Below, piece by piece: positions 46,231 through 55,525 of a DNA stretch of 64,000 nucleotides (positions within the stretch are counted from its first letter, which is position 1; the number at the start of each line of letters is the position of its first letter). The stretch comes from Aeromonas diversa CDC 2478-85. GTDB lineage: Bacteria > Pseudomonadota > Gammaproteobacteria > Enterobacterales > Aeromonadaceae. Made by a program: the position numbers and the translations under genes. The stretch covers positions 47,543-111,542 of the forward strand of contig NZ_CDCE01000017.1 in the NCBI RefSeq assembly GCF_000819805.1. Reading direction: 5' to 3'. Under the pieces are notes generated by a model. The model did not search any database. It worked only from the letters and a program-made list of their open reading frames with translations, and had not been told where the DNA came from.

Positions 46231-48270
46231 ATGAACACATGGCTCCGCGCCCTCTTGTATACCCTCGCCTTCCTGCTGCTGCTGGTCTGGGTCGTCCTCG
46301 GCCTGTTCGATGCCGAGCGGGCCAAGGAGCCGCTGGCCCGTTGGTTGTCGGCCCAGAGCGGAGTGCCGGTCTCGATCGGCAAGCTGGTCTTCAACCCCCT
46401 GCACCCCTACACCCTGCTCGCCGAGCAGGTGAAGATGGGGGAGGCACTCACCCTGGACAAGCTCTACGTCGAGGTGGAGTCGGTGGATTGGCTGGAGCGT
46501 GACGTGCGCCTGGCCCACCTCGATCTGATCCGCCCGCGCATCATGTTGCCGTTGCCAGAAGGGCTGCCGAGCCTGCCCATCAATCGCCTCAGCGTGGCCG
46601 ACGGGCGCATCGACCGCCTCTCGCTGAGTGGACCGCTTGGCAAGGTGACCGGCCTGTCGGCGGGGATCCGCGACTGGCAGCTCATCGACCCGGTGCGTCC
46701 GCTGCAGGCCAACCTGACCCTCAACATCAACGCCCTCGAGACCCCCTGGCTGGCCCTGTCGCGCCTGACCTTGAGCGGCAAGCTGGAGGGACAGAAGCTG
46801 TCGGTGGACCGGCTGGTGGCCAATGCCTTCGATGGCCTCATCGAGACCGACATGGTGCTGGATTGGGGGGCGCGCAGCCTGCAGCTCGATCGCTTCAAGG
46901 GCACTGGCATGAACATAGAGCTCGGCGATCTGGAACGCCTAGAGTTTCCCCTGACCCAGGTCAGCATCAGCCACGGCCAGCTCGAGCGCGTCAGCCTCAA
47001 TGCCCTGACCCAGGAGCTGGCGATCAACGACATCAATGTCAGCCTGGGCGGCATTGAGTGGCGTGAGGGGCTGGGGACGACCGGATTCATCAACGGTCGC
47101 CTCGGCGAGATTGGTCGCGGCCTGTTTCAGCTCGAGGGGATCGACGCGGATCTGGCCATGTACCCGGGGCGTATCGATGCCGAGTTGAGGGGCAAGGCCT
47201 ATGAGGGTAGCTTCAATCTGGAGTTGAGTGGCGCCCCGGCCCGCTCCGAGTGGACCATCAAGGATCTCACCCTGAGCGGCATGGAGCTCTCCCTGCCGGC
47301 CGGCTGGTGGCAGCAGTGGCTGCCCTGGCGCCCTGCCCAGCTCGACGTGCGGCGGGTGGCGCTCGACAAGATGCGGGTGCTCTCGTTTGACGACGCCATC
47401 CCGCTGTCGCTGATCAACTGGCAGCTGTTTCTCAACGACATGCGGCTCAAGGGAGAGGAGGTGATGCCCCTCATCGGTCGCGCGCGCCTCGAGAGTCACT
47501 GGGAAGAGCTGGTCTGGAAGGGGCTCTCCAGCCGCAAGGGAGAGCTGTTGCTCGAGCTCACCCCGGAGCAGTGGCAGCTGCGCAACCTGGAGAGCCGCTT
47601 GCCGGACGACGGCCACCTCAAGCTGGCCGGCAGCTGGGGGTTGGAGGCGGGTCAGCCCGGGGCGCTTAACCTTGCCGGCAGCGGCGTCGATCTCGAACAG
47701 TGGGCCAAGCTGGCGGGTCATCCATTGAGCCTCTCCGGCAAGGCGGATGTCGAGGTCAACGTGATGATGAGCGACAGCCGGCGCTGGCGTGAGACCCTGG
47801 CGGGGAGCTTGAGCCTCACCTTGCGTGACCCCTTCTGGGAGGGGGTTAGGCTCGATCCCCTGCTCGATGAGTGGTTTGGCGGTGCCGAGGCCCCCGCCCT
47901 CGAGCCCACCGCCCTGTGGCAGGCGATGCAGGGGGGCGACACTCCCTTCTATCGCATCGCCCTCAAGGGAGAAGTTAAAGAGGGGCGGGTGAACCTGAAT
48001 GGAGGGGCCAGCACCATCACGCACCTGCTGGCGCTGCGCGGCGATCTCGACTTGGCCAAGGGCGAGTGGGCGCTCGATCTCGGCGCCCTCAACAGCCAGG
48101 GGTGTGCCGAGCTGCTGACCGAGTGGCGCGGCCCCCTGACGGCGCCGACCCTCGCCTGGCGCTTTCCGGCGCTCGAGAGCGAATGTGGCTGGCCGGCGGC
48201 GGGGGTGGCCTATCCGGCGCAGGGGCGTACCAACCGGTTGCGCCAGGTCGCCGAGCCGGCCCCCCAGTAA
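46231..48270 (+). CDS. AsmA-family envelope protein
   Basis: This 679-residue protein has one N-terminal membrane helix (about 8-26, LYTLAFLLLLVWVVLGLF) and a long periplasmic beta-rich region. The N-terminal AsmA-like segment reads LARWLSAQSGVPVSIGKLVFNPLHPYTL, and many short repeated LxLxxL strands follow. AsmA-type proteins form grooves that carry phospholipid between the two membranes; which AsmA paralogue this is cannot be said. A CGAGGAGG site precedes the ATG. It probably shares a transcript with recG. A TTCG-loop hairpin follows the stop. Confidence 0.78.
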   Translation: MNTWLRALLYTLAFLLLLVWVVLGLFDAERAKEPLARWLSAQSGVPVSIGKLVFNPLHPYTLLAEQVKMGEALTLDKLYVEVESVDWLERDVRLAHLDLIRPRIMLPLPEGLPSLPINRLSVADGRIDRLSLSGPLGKVTGLSAGIRDWQLIDPVRPLQANLTLNINALETPWLALSRLTLSGKLEGQKLSVDRLVANAFDGLIETDMVLDWGARSLQLDRFKGTGMNIELGDLERLEFPLTQVSISHGQLERVSLNALTQELAINDINVSLGGIEWREGLGTTGFINGRLGEIGRGLFQLEGIDADLAMYPGRIDAELRGKAYEGSFNLELSGAPARSEWTIKDLTLSGMELSLPAGWWQQWLPWRPAQLDVRRVALDKMRVLSFDDAIPLSLINWQLFLNDMRLKGEEVMPLIGRARLESHWEELVWKGLSSRKGELLLELTPEQWQLRNLESRLPDDGHLKLAGSWGLEAGQPGALNLAGSGVDLEQWAKLAGHPLSLSGKADVEVNVMMSDSRRWRETLAGSLSLTLRDPFWEGVRLDPLLDEWFGGAEAPALEPTALWQAMQGGDTPFYRIALKGEVKEGRVNLNGGASTITHLLALRGDLDLAKGEWALDLGALNSQGCAELLTEWRGPLTAPTLAWRFPALESECGWPAAGVAYPAQGRTNRLRQVAEPAPQ

Positions 48271-48283
48271 GCCCAGAAACATG

Positions 48284-48308
48284 CGAGGCGCCTTCGGGCG
48301 CCTCGTTG
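48284..48308. terminator. Hairpin between the AsmA-like gene and yiiD
   Basis: Nine GC base pairs (48284-48292 with 48297-48305) close a TTCG tetraloop between two convergent genes. The T run is weak (TTGCAT), so terminator strength is uncertain. Confidence 0.5.
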
Positions 48309-48322
48309 CATCTGGGTGAATC

Positions 48323-49225
48323 TCAGCCCTTCTTGGCGGGCTGCACCACGTACTGACCGACAAACTCGGCAGCTAGCTTGCCGCCGCTGTAGAGCTGTAC
48401 CGAGAGCTGAAAGCGGGCGGCCTCGCCGTGACGCAGGGGCAGCAGGGCGGCTGGCATCCCCTCGCGGGCGACCCTGGCCTCGGGGCTCGCCTTCACCGGC
48501 CGGTAGTAACGGATGTTGCCCTCGGCGAGCACCGTATCCCCAACCACTCCCAGCTCCTTGAGCTGTAACCATATGAGGCCCCATCCGGCCAACACACAGA
48601 GGCTATAGATGCTGCCGGCAAACATGGTGTCGTGGACGTTGAGGTTGGCCGCCAGGTTGGCGCCCAGATGCAGGGTTTGCCCGTCATAGTGATGGATCTG
48701 TACCCCCATCTTCTCGCTGATGGGGATGCCGCGCGACCAGCGGGTGGCCAGATCCTGGCACCACTCGGGACGATAGGCGATGGTCTGCAAGGGGGCGAGG
48801 GACTTGATCATCTGACGATGGGGGATGCGGCCAAAGGTGACCGGCCCTTCCCCCACCTCGATGAAGCCACATTTGCGGTAGAACTCCACCGCCTCCTGGC
48901 GGGCGTTCATCACCAGGCGTTTCACCTTCTCCTCGCGGGCCCGCTGCTCGAGGTCTTCCACCATGCGGGCGCCCAGGCCCCGGCCTCGGAATTCGGGCAA
49001 CATGCCCATGAAGCGGATCTGCGCCTCGTCCCCTCCCACGAAGAGGCGGCCGACGGCGATGGGGTTGTCCGCCTCGTCGAGCATCATGCGATGAATGGCG
49101 ACGCTGTCGTATTCGTCGCGCTCCGAGCCGAGGGGCAGATTGAAGGGTTTGCGCAGCAGTTCCCAGCGCAGGCGGTAGTAAGCGTCGAGTTCGGTGTCGG
49201 TGTGGGGGGTAATCACCCGGTACAT
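48323..49225 (-). CDS. yiiD: Fused GNAT acetyltransferase / thioesterase protein YiiD
   Basis: This 300-residue fusion pairs an N-terminal GNAT domain (about 1-145: RFMGMLPEFRGRGLGARMVEDLEQRA for acetyl-CoA, then MNARQEAVEFYRKCGF) with a C-terminal hot-dog thioesterase-like domain (about 160-298: LAANLNVHDTMFAGSIYSLCVLAGWGL). This is the YiiD layout in E. coli (329 aa), linked with early fatty-acid synthesis. Start is the ATG at 49225 with a strong AAGGAGGGG site. It converges on the AsmA-like gene and diverges from the methyltransferase gene 51 bp away. Confidence 0.85.
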   Translation of the reverse strand: MYRVITPHTDTELDAYYRLRWELLRKPFNLPLGSERDEYDSVAIHRMMLDEADNPIAVGRLFVGGDEAQIRFMGMLPEFRGRGLGARMVEDLEQRAREEKVKRLVMNARQEAVEFYRKCGFIEVGEGPVTFGRIPHRQMIKSLAPLQTIAYRPEWCQDLATRWSRGIPISEKMGVQIHHYDGQTLHLGANLAANLNVHDTMFAGSIYSLCVLAGWGLIWLQLKELGVVGDTVLAEGNIRYYRPVKASPEARVAREGMPAALLPLRHGEAARFQLSVQLYSGGKLAAEFVGQYVVQPAKKG

Positions 49226-49276
49226 GAACCCCTCCTTGGGTTAAAATGGTGTCAAACCATCTTGCCCATAAGCCCC

Positions 49277-49921
49277 ATGAACTTCAATCTGGAAGCGCGT
49301 CACGCCGACACCCTGCTGCATCTCGACCACCATGGTGGACGGCGTCTTGCCGTGTTGGAGAATGAGGCCTTCCGCTGGTTGGAGATCGATGATGTGGTGC
49401 AGTCAGTCCTCTGCCGGACGACTCCCGGGGCACTCTGCCTGCCCCACCAGCAGGCGCTGCAATCTTGCCTGCCCGAGCGGGCACAGCGGATATTGGAGCT
49501 GGGGCTGGGGGGGGGCGACATGACCCGCCACCTGGCGGCGCGCTGGCCCGGGGCCGAACACCACTGTGTCGAGCTCGATCGGGAGGTGCTGCGCCTCTAT
49601 CGGAGCTTCTTTCAGGGAGTCGAACAGCCGACCCTTCATCACGCCGATGCGCTGGCCTATCTGGAGCGAGAGGCGGGGACGTTTGACCTGATCCTGCTCG
49701 ATCTGTTCGGGCAGGATGGCAATCCTCCCCTGATGTTTCAGCCCCCCCTCTACCAAACGCTGGCCCGTCGACTCGCTGGGCGTATCCTCATCAACTTGCT
49801 GCCGCGCACCCGCCTCGAGCTGGAGCGGGTGTTGGTCCTGTGCGCCGAGCATCTGGGGCAGGCCAATGTGTGGCCGGTCCCGGGTTATCGCAACATCATC
49901 CTCAGCCTGACGCGCGACTAG
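49277..49921 (+). CDS. Spermidine-synthase-like methyltransferase-fold protein
   Basis: This 214-residue protein has a Rossmann methyltransferase fold with the nucleotide motif [19 protein letters not shown] (about 71-89), the acidic loop [13 protein letters not shown] and [13 protein letters not shown], as in spermidine synthases and related proteins. It is shorter than genuine SpeE (about 285 aa) and lacks the full N-terminal tetramer strand region, so a polyamine substrate is not assured. The ATG at 49277 is the start; the long open frame upstream is antisense to yiiD. Its TAG overlaps the dtd stop on the other strand. Confidence 0.7.
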   Translation: MNFNLEARHADTLLHLDHHGGRRLAVLENEAFRWLEIDDVVQSVLCRTTPGALCLPHQQALQSCLPERAQRILELGLGGGDMTRHLAARWPGAEHHCVELDREVLRLYRSFFQGVEQPTLHHADALAYLEREAGTFDLILLDLFGQDGNPPLMFQPPLYQTLARRLAGRILINLLPRTRLELERVLVLCAEHLGQANVWPVPGYRNIILSLTRD

Positions 49922-50355
49922 ACCTGCAGCCAGAAGGTGACCGGGCCGTCGTTGTTAAGGGCCACCTGCATGTCGGCGGCGAAGCGCCCGGTTTGCGTGG
50001 TGAGGCCGGTGGCGCGCGCCTGCTCGACGAAGTAGTCATAGAGACGTTCCGCCTCGGTGGGATGAGCGCCTCCCGAGAAGCTGGGGCGCATCCCCTTCTT
50101 GGTGTCGGCGGCCAGGGTGAACTGGGAGACCAGCAGCAGGCTGCCGTCCGCCTGTGTGACATTGAGGTTCATCTTCCCCTCGGCATCGGAGAAGATGCGA
50201 TAGCCGCACACCTTGTGCAGCAGACGGTCGGCATGGGCCTGGGTATCGCCCTGCTCGACCCCGAGCAGCACCAGTAGCCCTCTTCCAATGGCGCCCACCA
50301 CCTCTCCATCGACGGTGACGCTGGCTTCGCTCACCCGCTGAATCAATGCGATCAC
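49918..50355 (-). CDS. dtd: D-aminoacyl-tRNA deacylase Dtd
   Basis: Dtd hydrolyses D-Tyr-tRNA and similar mischarged tRNAs. The 145-residue length equals E. coli Dtd. It begins [21 protein letters not shown] and has the catalytic SQFTLAAD and the Gly-cisPro loop [11 protein letters not shown] at its end. Translation starts with GTG at 50355 behind AGGAGAG, as homology requires. It converges on the methyltransferase gene with overlapping stop codons. Confidence 0.94.
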   Translation of the reverse strand: MIALIQRVSEASVTVDGEVVGAIGRGLLVLLGVEQGDTQAHADRLLHKVCGYRIFSDAEGKMNLNVTQADGSLLLVSQFTLAADTKKGMRPSFSGGAHPTEAERLYDYFVEQARATGLTTQTGRFAADMQVALNNDGPVTFWLQV

Positions 50356-50409
50356 GACTTCTCTCCTGACGGTGCAAAGTGCCGAGCATACCAGCCCGGC
50401 GCAGTGTGG

Positions 50410-51354
50410 TCAGTTCTTGTGGTCGTAGGTGAAGACCTTGCCGATGTCCTCGAGGCGGTAGCTGGTCAACTGATAGACGTAGTAGTTGAGCCAGTTGGTG
50501 AACAGCAGATGGCCGTGGCTGCGCCAGGTGGCGCGCGGGGTCTGTGCGGGATCGTTGTCCGGGTAGTAGTTGACCGGGATGGTGGGCTGGAGGCCAGCGT
50601 CGAGGTCGCGGTGGTACTCCTGATCCAGGGTCAGGGCGTCATACTCGGGGTGACCGGTGACAAACACCTGACGACAATCCTGGGTGGCAGCGAGATAGAC
50701 GCCGGCCTCGTCGGACTCGGCGAGGATCTGCAGGTCGGTCTGGGTGCGGATGAGATCCCCGTCGAAGGCGGCGTAGCGGGAGTGAGGCGCGAGGAACTCG
50801 TCGTCGAAGCCGCGCAGCAAGGGCTCGTGATCCACCAGGCGCTGGTGGCGGTAAACCCCGGAGAGTTTCTCACCACGGGTCTGTTTATCCATGCCGTAGA
50901 GCACCTTGAGGGCGGCCTGCACCGCCCAGCACAGGAACAGGGTCGAGGTGACGTGCTCATGGGACCAGCGAATGATCTCGCCGATACGCTCCCAGTAGGC
51001 CACATCCTCAAACTCCACCAGGCCAAGGGGGGCTCCTGTGATGATCATGCCGTCGTAGTTATGGCCACGCACCTGCTCGAAGTCGTGATAGAAGTTCTCC
51101 AGATGGGTGCTCGGTGTGTTGCGGGACTCCCGGTCATCGATGCGCAGCAGATCCACATCCACCTGGAGCGGGGTATTGGAGAGCATGCGCAGCAGCTGGA
51201 TCTCGGTCTCTATCTTCTTGGGCATCAGATTGAGGATCAGGACTTTCAGCGGCCGGATGTTCTGGGTGACGGCCCGCGACTCTGTCATCACAAAGATGTT
51301 CTCTTCCCCAAGGACGGCGGCGGCGGGCAACTGGTCCGGAATCTTGATGGGCAT
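50410..51354 (-). CDS. metA: Homoserine O-succinyltransferase MetA
   Basis: MetA acylates homoserine in the first committed step of methionine synthesis. The 314-residue protein keeps the catalytic Cys142 ([12 protein letters not shown]) and begins [20 protein letters not shown]. Position 111 is Gly ([10 protein letters not shown]), the residue associated with succinyl-CoA use; Glu here marks acetyl-CoA enzymes. The ATG at 51354 is chosen because GGGAG lies 5 nt ahead; the in-frame GTG at 51360 has no ribosome site. Three MetJ-like boxes in register lie upstream (51381-51404). Confidence 0.94.
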   Translation of the reverse strand: MPIKIPDQLPAAAVLGEENIFVMTESRAVTQNIRPLKVLILNLMPKKIETEIQLLRMLSNTPLQVDVDLLRIDDRESRNTPSTHLENFYHDFEQVRGHNYDGMIITGAPLGLVEFEDVAYWERIGEIIRWSHEHVTSTLFLCWAVQAALKVLYGMDKQTRGEKLSGVYRHQRLVDHEPLLRGFDDEFLAPHSRYAAFDGDLIRTQTDLQILAESDEAGVYLAATQDCRQVFVTGHPEYDALTLDQEYHRDLDAGLQPTIPVNYYPDNDPAQTPRATWRSHGHLLFTNWLNYYVYQLTSYRLEDIGKVFTYDHKN

Positions 51355-51380
51355 GCTCACTCCCTGTACAGCATCGGTAA

Positions 51381-51404
51381 AAGTGTCTAGATGGCTAGAA
51401 ATCT
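51381..51404. promoter_or_regulatory. Three tandem MetJ boxes at metA
   Basis: AAGTGTCT, AGATGGCT and AGAAATCT follow each other in exact 8-bp register, matching AGACGTCT at 5, 6 and 6 of 8 positions. They overlap and lie just downstream of the predicted -10 (TTATAG, complement 51403-51408; -35 TTGATG, complement 51426-51431, 17-bp spacer). Confidence 0.5.
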
Positions 51405-51493
51405 ATAATAAAGTGCCTGAGCTGTCATCAATCCTTTGAGTTCGGGATCGGGTTTGTCTAGCATAACCGCCATAAGGGAGGGCGTTTCTGACC

Positions 51494-52738
51494 ATGGCAG
51501 GAATCAAGATCTCGGTGGACAGGTTGCAAGTGGGTAACTACGTCTCGCTGCCCCTAGGGTGGCGCGAGCACCCTTTTCTTTTCTCCAGCTTCCTTATCAA
51601 GGAGCCGGAGCAGATAGAGCTTATCCGTCGGCTTGGTCTCAAGCAGGTCGTGATCATGCCCGACAAGAGCGAGGCGCCCCCCAAGCCCTTGCAAGAGTCT
51701 CAGAGCGCCCCGCCGTGTGATGCCTCTGTGCTCGAGGCCCAGCAGAAGGCGATGCAGGAAGAGAAAGAGCGGCGCATTGCCCAGTTGCAGAAGTATCGCC
51801 GCGAGCTGCAGCAGTGCGAGAAGCATTTTCAGCAATCCCTGGCGCAGGTGCGCGGGGTGATGAACAAGATCCAGAGTCGCCCCCTCAACGCCATCGCCGA
51901 CGCCCACGAGCTGGTGGGGGCCATGACCAAGCAGCTGATGTCGGTGGACGAGATGGTGCTGCACCTGGTCTCGGGCGGGGAGGACGAGAACAACCTCTAC
52001 TTCCACTCGCTCAACGTCTGTGTGCTTAGCATGTTGCTGGCCAAGGAGTGCGGCATGGAGGCGAACGAGATCAATCTCGTCGGCCTCGGCGCCCTGTTCC
52101 ACGACATCGGCAAGCTGAAGATCCCGAGCCACATACTGCGCAAGACCGAGCCCCTGACCCAGCCGGAGATCAATCTGATGGCCCAGCATCCGCGCTATGG
52201 GCTGGATCTGCTCTCCCTGGCCAAGGATTTCCCCGATGCGGCCAAGGGGATAGTGCTGCGTCACCACGAGCGGCTCGATGGCTCCGGTTACCCGGAGGGG
52301 CTCAAGGGGGATCAGATCGACCCGCTCTCTCAACTGGTGGGGCTGGTCAATGAGTACGACGACCTCTGCCACCACAGGGGCAAGGTCCCCTATTCGGCGC
52401 TGAGCGGGCTCTACAAGCAGAAGGCGGTTCAGTATAACGAGCATTATCTGACCCGCATGGTGCGCCTGCTCGGCCTCTATCCACCCGGCAGCGTGGTGCA
52501 GCTCTCCGACGGTCGGGTGGGGCTGGTGATGTCTATCAATGCCTCGCGCCTGCTCTATCCTTCCGTGCTCATCTATGATGCGGCCGTGCCCCGTCACGAG
52601 GCGGCCATCATCGATCTGGAGCACGTCGGGCTCTCCATCGCCAAGGTGATCTCGCCCCGGCGGCTGCCACCGGCCATCTTCGAATACCTCAACCCGCGCA
52701 CCCGCATCAGCTATTACTTCGAGCACAGCTCGAACTGA
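51494..52738 (+). CDS. HD-GYP cyclic-di-GMP phosphodiesterase
   Basis: This 414-residue cytoplasmic protein has an N-terminal DUF3391 region (about 1-130, starting IKISVDRLQVGNYVSLP) and a C-terminal HD-GYP domain. The metal motif is LFHDIGKLKIP (about 200-210) and the GYP motif HHERLDGSGYPEGL (about 256-269) is intact, so c-di-GMP hydrolysis to GMP is expected. No sensory membrane part is present. The cinA-like gene starts 7 bp after its stop, suggesting an operon. It diverges from metA. Confidence 0.9.
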   Translation: MAGIKISVDRLQVGNYVSLPLGWREHPFLFSSFLIKEPEQIELIRRLGLKQVVIMPDKSEAPPKPLQESQSAPPCDASVLEAQQKAMQEEKERRIAQLQKYRRELQQCEKHFQQSLAQVRGVMNKIQSRPLNAIADAHELVGAMTKQLMSVDEMVLHLVSGGEDENNLYFHSLNVCVLSMLLAKECGMEANEINLVGLGALFHDIGKLKIPSHILRKTEPLTQPEINLMAQHPRYGLDLLSLAKDFPDAAKGIVLRHHERLDGSGYPEGLKGDQIDPLSQLVGLVNEYDDLCHHRGKVPYSALSGLYKQKAVQYNEHYLTRMVRLLGLYPPGSVVQLSDGRVGLVMSINASRLLYPSVLIYDAAVPRHEAAIIDLEHVGLSIAKVISPRRLPPAIFEYLNPRTRISYYFEHSSN

Positions 52739-52745
52739 GGTCCCT

Positions 52746-53885
52746 ATGCACATTGAACTGGTGAGTACCGGTGATGAGATCGTCACCGGCCTGGTGGTCG
52801 ACACCAATGCGTCCTGGCTGTCGGCCCTCTTGCTGGAGCAGGGGTGGCAGGTGCGTCGCCGTCATACGGTGGGGGACGATCTGGCCGAGATAGGTTGTGT
52901 ATTGGCCGAGGCGGCGGCGCGCAGCGATCTGGTGATCGTCTGTGGTGGACTGGGACCGACATCGGATGACCTCACCGCCGAAGCGGCGGCCATGGCCTTC
53001 AACGCCCCTCTGGCGCTGAGCGATGCCTGGCTCGAGACGATTCGCGAGCGTTATGCCAGCCGGGGCAGGGCCATGCCCGAGAGCAATGCCAAGCAGGCCT
53101 GGCTGCCGGGGGGGAGCCACCTCATACCCAATCCGGTGGGAACGGCTTGTGGCTTTATGCTGCAGATGGGGCGCTGTCGTCTCTATTTCACGCCGGGTGT
53201 GCCGTTCGAATTCAAGCAGATGGTGCAGACCCAGATCCTGCCCGAGCTGGCGGCGGCACGGGAGATGACACTGCGCCGCTTCTATACCTTCGGGGTGGCC
53301 GAGTCGGCCCTGGGGGATCGGCTCGATACGCTGGTCTGGCCCCAAGGGGTGACGCTGGGGTATCGCTCCAGCATGCCCATCATAGAGCTCAAGCTCATCG
53401 GACGCGGGGTCGATGAGGTGGCGATGGCTCAGGCCGAAGCCCAGCTGCTGGCGGTGATCTCTCCCTGGCTGGTGGGAGAGGGAGACGAGCAACCCTGGGA
53501 GCAGATCCTGGCGGCACTGACGGGAAGGCGCCTGCATCTGCTGGAGGGGGCCAGTGGGGGGGCTCTGCAACGGCTCTGTCGCGACTACCCGCAGCTGCAT
53601 GCCCGCTTTGAGGCGGGGCTATCGGCCGATCCGGCCGGGTTGCCCACTCTGTCCGATGCTCTGTCGCTGCTGGTCGGTGGTGAGAATGAGCAGGGGGTGG
53701 CCCTCTGTCTGCAAGAGGGGGAACGCCGTTTCGAGCAGGTGCTGAGGATCCAGCATCCGGATCGGGCGAGCCGGGAGCGCCTCATCGCCTTCTGCGCCCT
53801 CGACATGTTGCGTCGCCATCTGGCCGGTGAGTCTCCCTTTGGCGACTATCAGACCATTATCCGTCAGTCGACGCGGGTGGCATAA
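52746..53885 (+). CDS. CinA-like protein (YfaY family)
   Basis: This 379-residue protein starts with the molybdopterin-binding-like domain of CinA (MHIELVSTGDEIVTGLVVDTNASWL; CGGLGPTSDDLTAEA; about 1-170), followed by a divergent C-terminal region. The family includes ADP-ribose pyrophosphatase/NMN deamidase proteins that recycle NAD; in E. coli the YfaY type is poorly understood and lacks deamidase activity. The C-terminal deamidase segment here is not clearly complete. It is coupled to the upstream HD-GYP gene and ended by a terminator at 53910. Confidence 0.8.
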   Translation: MHIELVSTGDEIVTGLVVDTNASWLSALLLEQGWQVRRRHTVGDDLAEIGCVLAEAAARSDLVIVCGGLGPTSDDLTAEAAAMAFNAPLALSDAWLETIRERYASRGRAMPESNAKQAWLPGGSHLIPNPVGTACGFMLQMGRCRLYFTPGVPFEFKQMVQTQILPELAAAREMTLRRFYTFGVAESALGDRLDTLVWPQGVTLGYRSSMPIIELKLIGRGVDEVAMAQAEAQLLAVISPWLVGEGDEQPWEQILAALTGRRLHLLEGASGGALQRLCRDYPQLHARFEAGLSADPAGLPTLSDALSLLVGGENEQGVALCLQEGERRFEQVLRIQHPDRASRERLIAFCALDMLRRHLAGESPFGDYQTIIRQSTRVA

Positions 53886-53909
53886 AAAAGGCGCAAAGTC
53901 ATAAAAAAG

Positions 53910-53937
53910 CGGGAGGCATGAGCCTCCCGTTTTGTTC
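53910..53937. terminator. Shared terminator of the cinA-like gene and cytochrome c4
   Basis: CGGGAGGC (53910-53917) pairs with GCCTCCCG (53922-53929) around ATGA, with A's before and T's after, so it serves both convergent genes. Confidence 0.8.
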
Positions 53938-53950
53938 CCTGCGGTGGGGA

Positions 53951-54568
53951 TCAGTGCAGACCCGCCACGTATTGGGAGAGCACCTTGATGTCGTCGTCGG
54001 TCAGCTTCTTGGCCACGTCGCGCATCATGCCGTTAGGGTCATTGTCGCGGGTGCCGGCGCGGAAGGCTTCCAGCTGGGCCTTGATGTAGGCCGGGTGCTG
54101 GCCGGTCAGGTTCGGGTACTTGGCCTGCTCGAGACCCTCACCACGGGGACCGTGGCAGGCGATACAGGCGGCCAGGCCGCGAGACATGTCACCGCCCATG
54201 TAGAGGGCGCGACCCTTAACCACCACCTCGTCGGGCACAGGAACCGGCGTGCGCTCCTGGCTGCCGAAGTAGGCGGCCAAGTCGTCCATGTCCTGCTCGG
54301 AGAGCGGCATGGCCATGGGGCCCATGATGGGAGAGGCACGACCGGCTGCACCGGAGGCAGCCGCCTTCAGCTCCACCAGCTGTTTCTTGATGTAGGAGGG
54401 GTGTTGACCGGCGATCTTGGGATAGATGTCGGCGGGGCTGTTTCCGTCAGCACCGTGGCAGGCAACACAGATGGCGGACTTGGTCTGGCCTGCAGCGGCA
54501 TCTCCCGCAGCCTGTGCCGCGCCGGTCACGCCTGCCAGCAAGGCAAGGGTAATGGCTAGGTTCTTCAT
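53951..54568 (-). CDS. Cytochrome c4 (dihaem)
   Basis: This periplasmic dihaem c-type cytochrome passes electrons to terminal oxidases. The 205-residue precursor has a signal peptide (about 1-20, ending AAQA) and two similar halves, each with a haem site: CVACHG (about 34-39) and CIACHG (about 133-138), with Met axial ligands in GPMAMP and NDPNGMMRD. The ATG at 54568 gives this signal; the frame extends further without one. It is divergent from engB, a pairing seen widely in gammaproteobacteria. Confidence 0.93.
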   Translation of the reverse strand: MKNLAITLALLAGVTGAAQAAGDAAAGQTKSAICVACHGADGNSPADIYPKIAGQHPSYIKKQLVELKAAASGAAGRASPIMGPMAMPLSEQDMDDLAAYFGSQERTPVPVPDEVVVKGRALYMGGDMSRGLAACIACHGPRGEGLEQAKYPNLTGQHPAYIKAQLEAFRAGTRDNDPNGMMRDVAKKLTDDDIKVLSQYVAGLH

Positions 54569-54708
54569 GGCGTTCCAACTTCTCGTTATAAGGCTTCCAG
54601 ATCCCATGCCGCTGAAGGCATGTTAAAATGTGTGTTTAAGCGACGCTATTTTACACCATTTCACAAAAAAGTAACTCCATAACCCGCTCTTTCAATGGGG
54701 AATTTACC

Positions 54709-55353
54709 TTGGATAAACAAGTTTTGAATTTTCGCAAGGTGCACTTCGTGACCAGTGCTCCTGACATCCGCCATCTGCCGAATGATGGTGGTGTCGAGAT
54801 CGCGTTCGCGGGGCGCTCCAATGCGGGTAAATCCTCGGCGCTCAACACGCTTACCCAGCAGAAGAACCTGGCCCGCACCAGTAAGACGCCGGGACGTACC
54901 CAGCTCATCAACCTGTTCGAGCTGGAGCCGGGCAAGCGGCTGGTGGACCTGCCGGGTTATGGCTATGCCCAAGTGCCGCTCGAGATGAAGATCAAGTGGC
55001 AGAAGAACCTGGCCGAGTACCTGCAGCGCCGTGAGTCCCTCAAGGGGTTGGTGATCCTGATGGATATCCGCCACCCCCTCAAGGAGACAGACCAGAACAT
55101 GCTGGAGTGGAGTGCCCACCGCAAACTCCCCGTGTTGTTATTGCTGACCAAGGCGGACAAGCTCAACCCGGGCCCGCGCAAGACCCAGCTGCTCAAGGTG
55201 CGCAAGGACGTGGCGGCGCTGGGGGATCACATCCGGGTCGAGGCCTTCTCGTCGCTCAACAACATCGGCGTCGAGACTTTGGCCGAGGTGCTGACCGACT
55301 GGTACCTGGGCGAGCAGGCCGAGGATCTGCCGACCGAGGTGATCGCCGAGTAA
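54709..55353 (+). CDS. engB: Ribosome-biogenesis GTPase EngB (YihA/YsxC)
   Basis: EngB is an essential TrmE-Era-type GTPase needed late in 50S assembly. The 214-residue protein has G1 GRSNAGKSS (about 35-43), G2 [10 protein letters not shown]3 DLPGYGYA and G4 TKAD. Translation begins at a TTG (54709); homology (residue 11 onward, [13 protein letters not shown]) shows there is no ATG that would work, and ATGGGG lies upstream. In E. coli this gene is next to csrC-yihI; here it is 32 kb away from them. Confidence 0.93.
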   Translation: MDKQVLNFRKVHFVTSAPDIRHLPNDGGVEIAFAGRSNAGKSSALNTLTQQKNLARTSKTPGRTQLINLFELEPGKRLVDLPGYGYAQVPLEMKIKWQKNLAEYLQRRESLKGLVILMDIRHPLKETDQNMLEWSAHRKLPVLLLLTKADKLNPGPRKTQLLKVRKDVAALGDHIRVEAFSSLNNIGVETLAEVLTDWYLGEQAEDLPTEVIAE

Positions 55354-55374
55354 GGGGATCCATCGAGATAAACC

Positions 55375-55402
55375 AAGGGGGCCTATGGCCCCCTTGTCGT
55401 TT
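55375..55402 (+). terminator. engB terminator
   Basis: AAGGGGGCC (55375-55383) pairs with GGCCCCCTT (55387-55395) around TAT and is followed by a T-rich GTCGTTTTT. Confidence 0.8.
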
Positions 55403-55525
55403 TTGTGGCGTGGGCCACACCATGTTGAGCTGCCTCATTTGAGGCTTTGTTGGGTTCTGGTAAGCTGGCCGCGCTTTCAGGCTCCGGCTTAGTGAGGGGC
55501 CTTGTCTATTACATGGAAGAGAAAC

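Noticed and set aside
48632..49276. Upstream extension of the methyltransferase reading frame
   Set aside because: The extension is antisense to yiiD and encodes nothing recognisable; the methyltransferase fold begins at the ATG at 49277.
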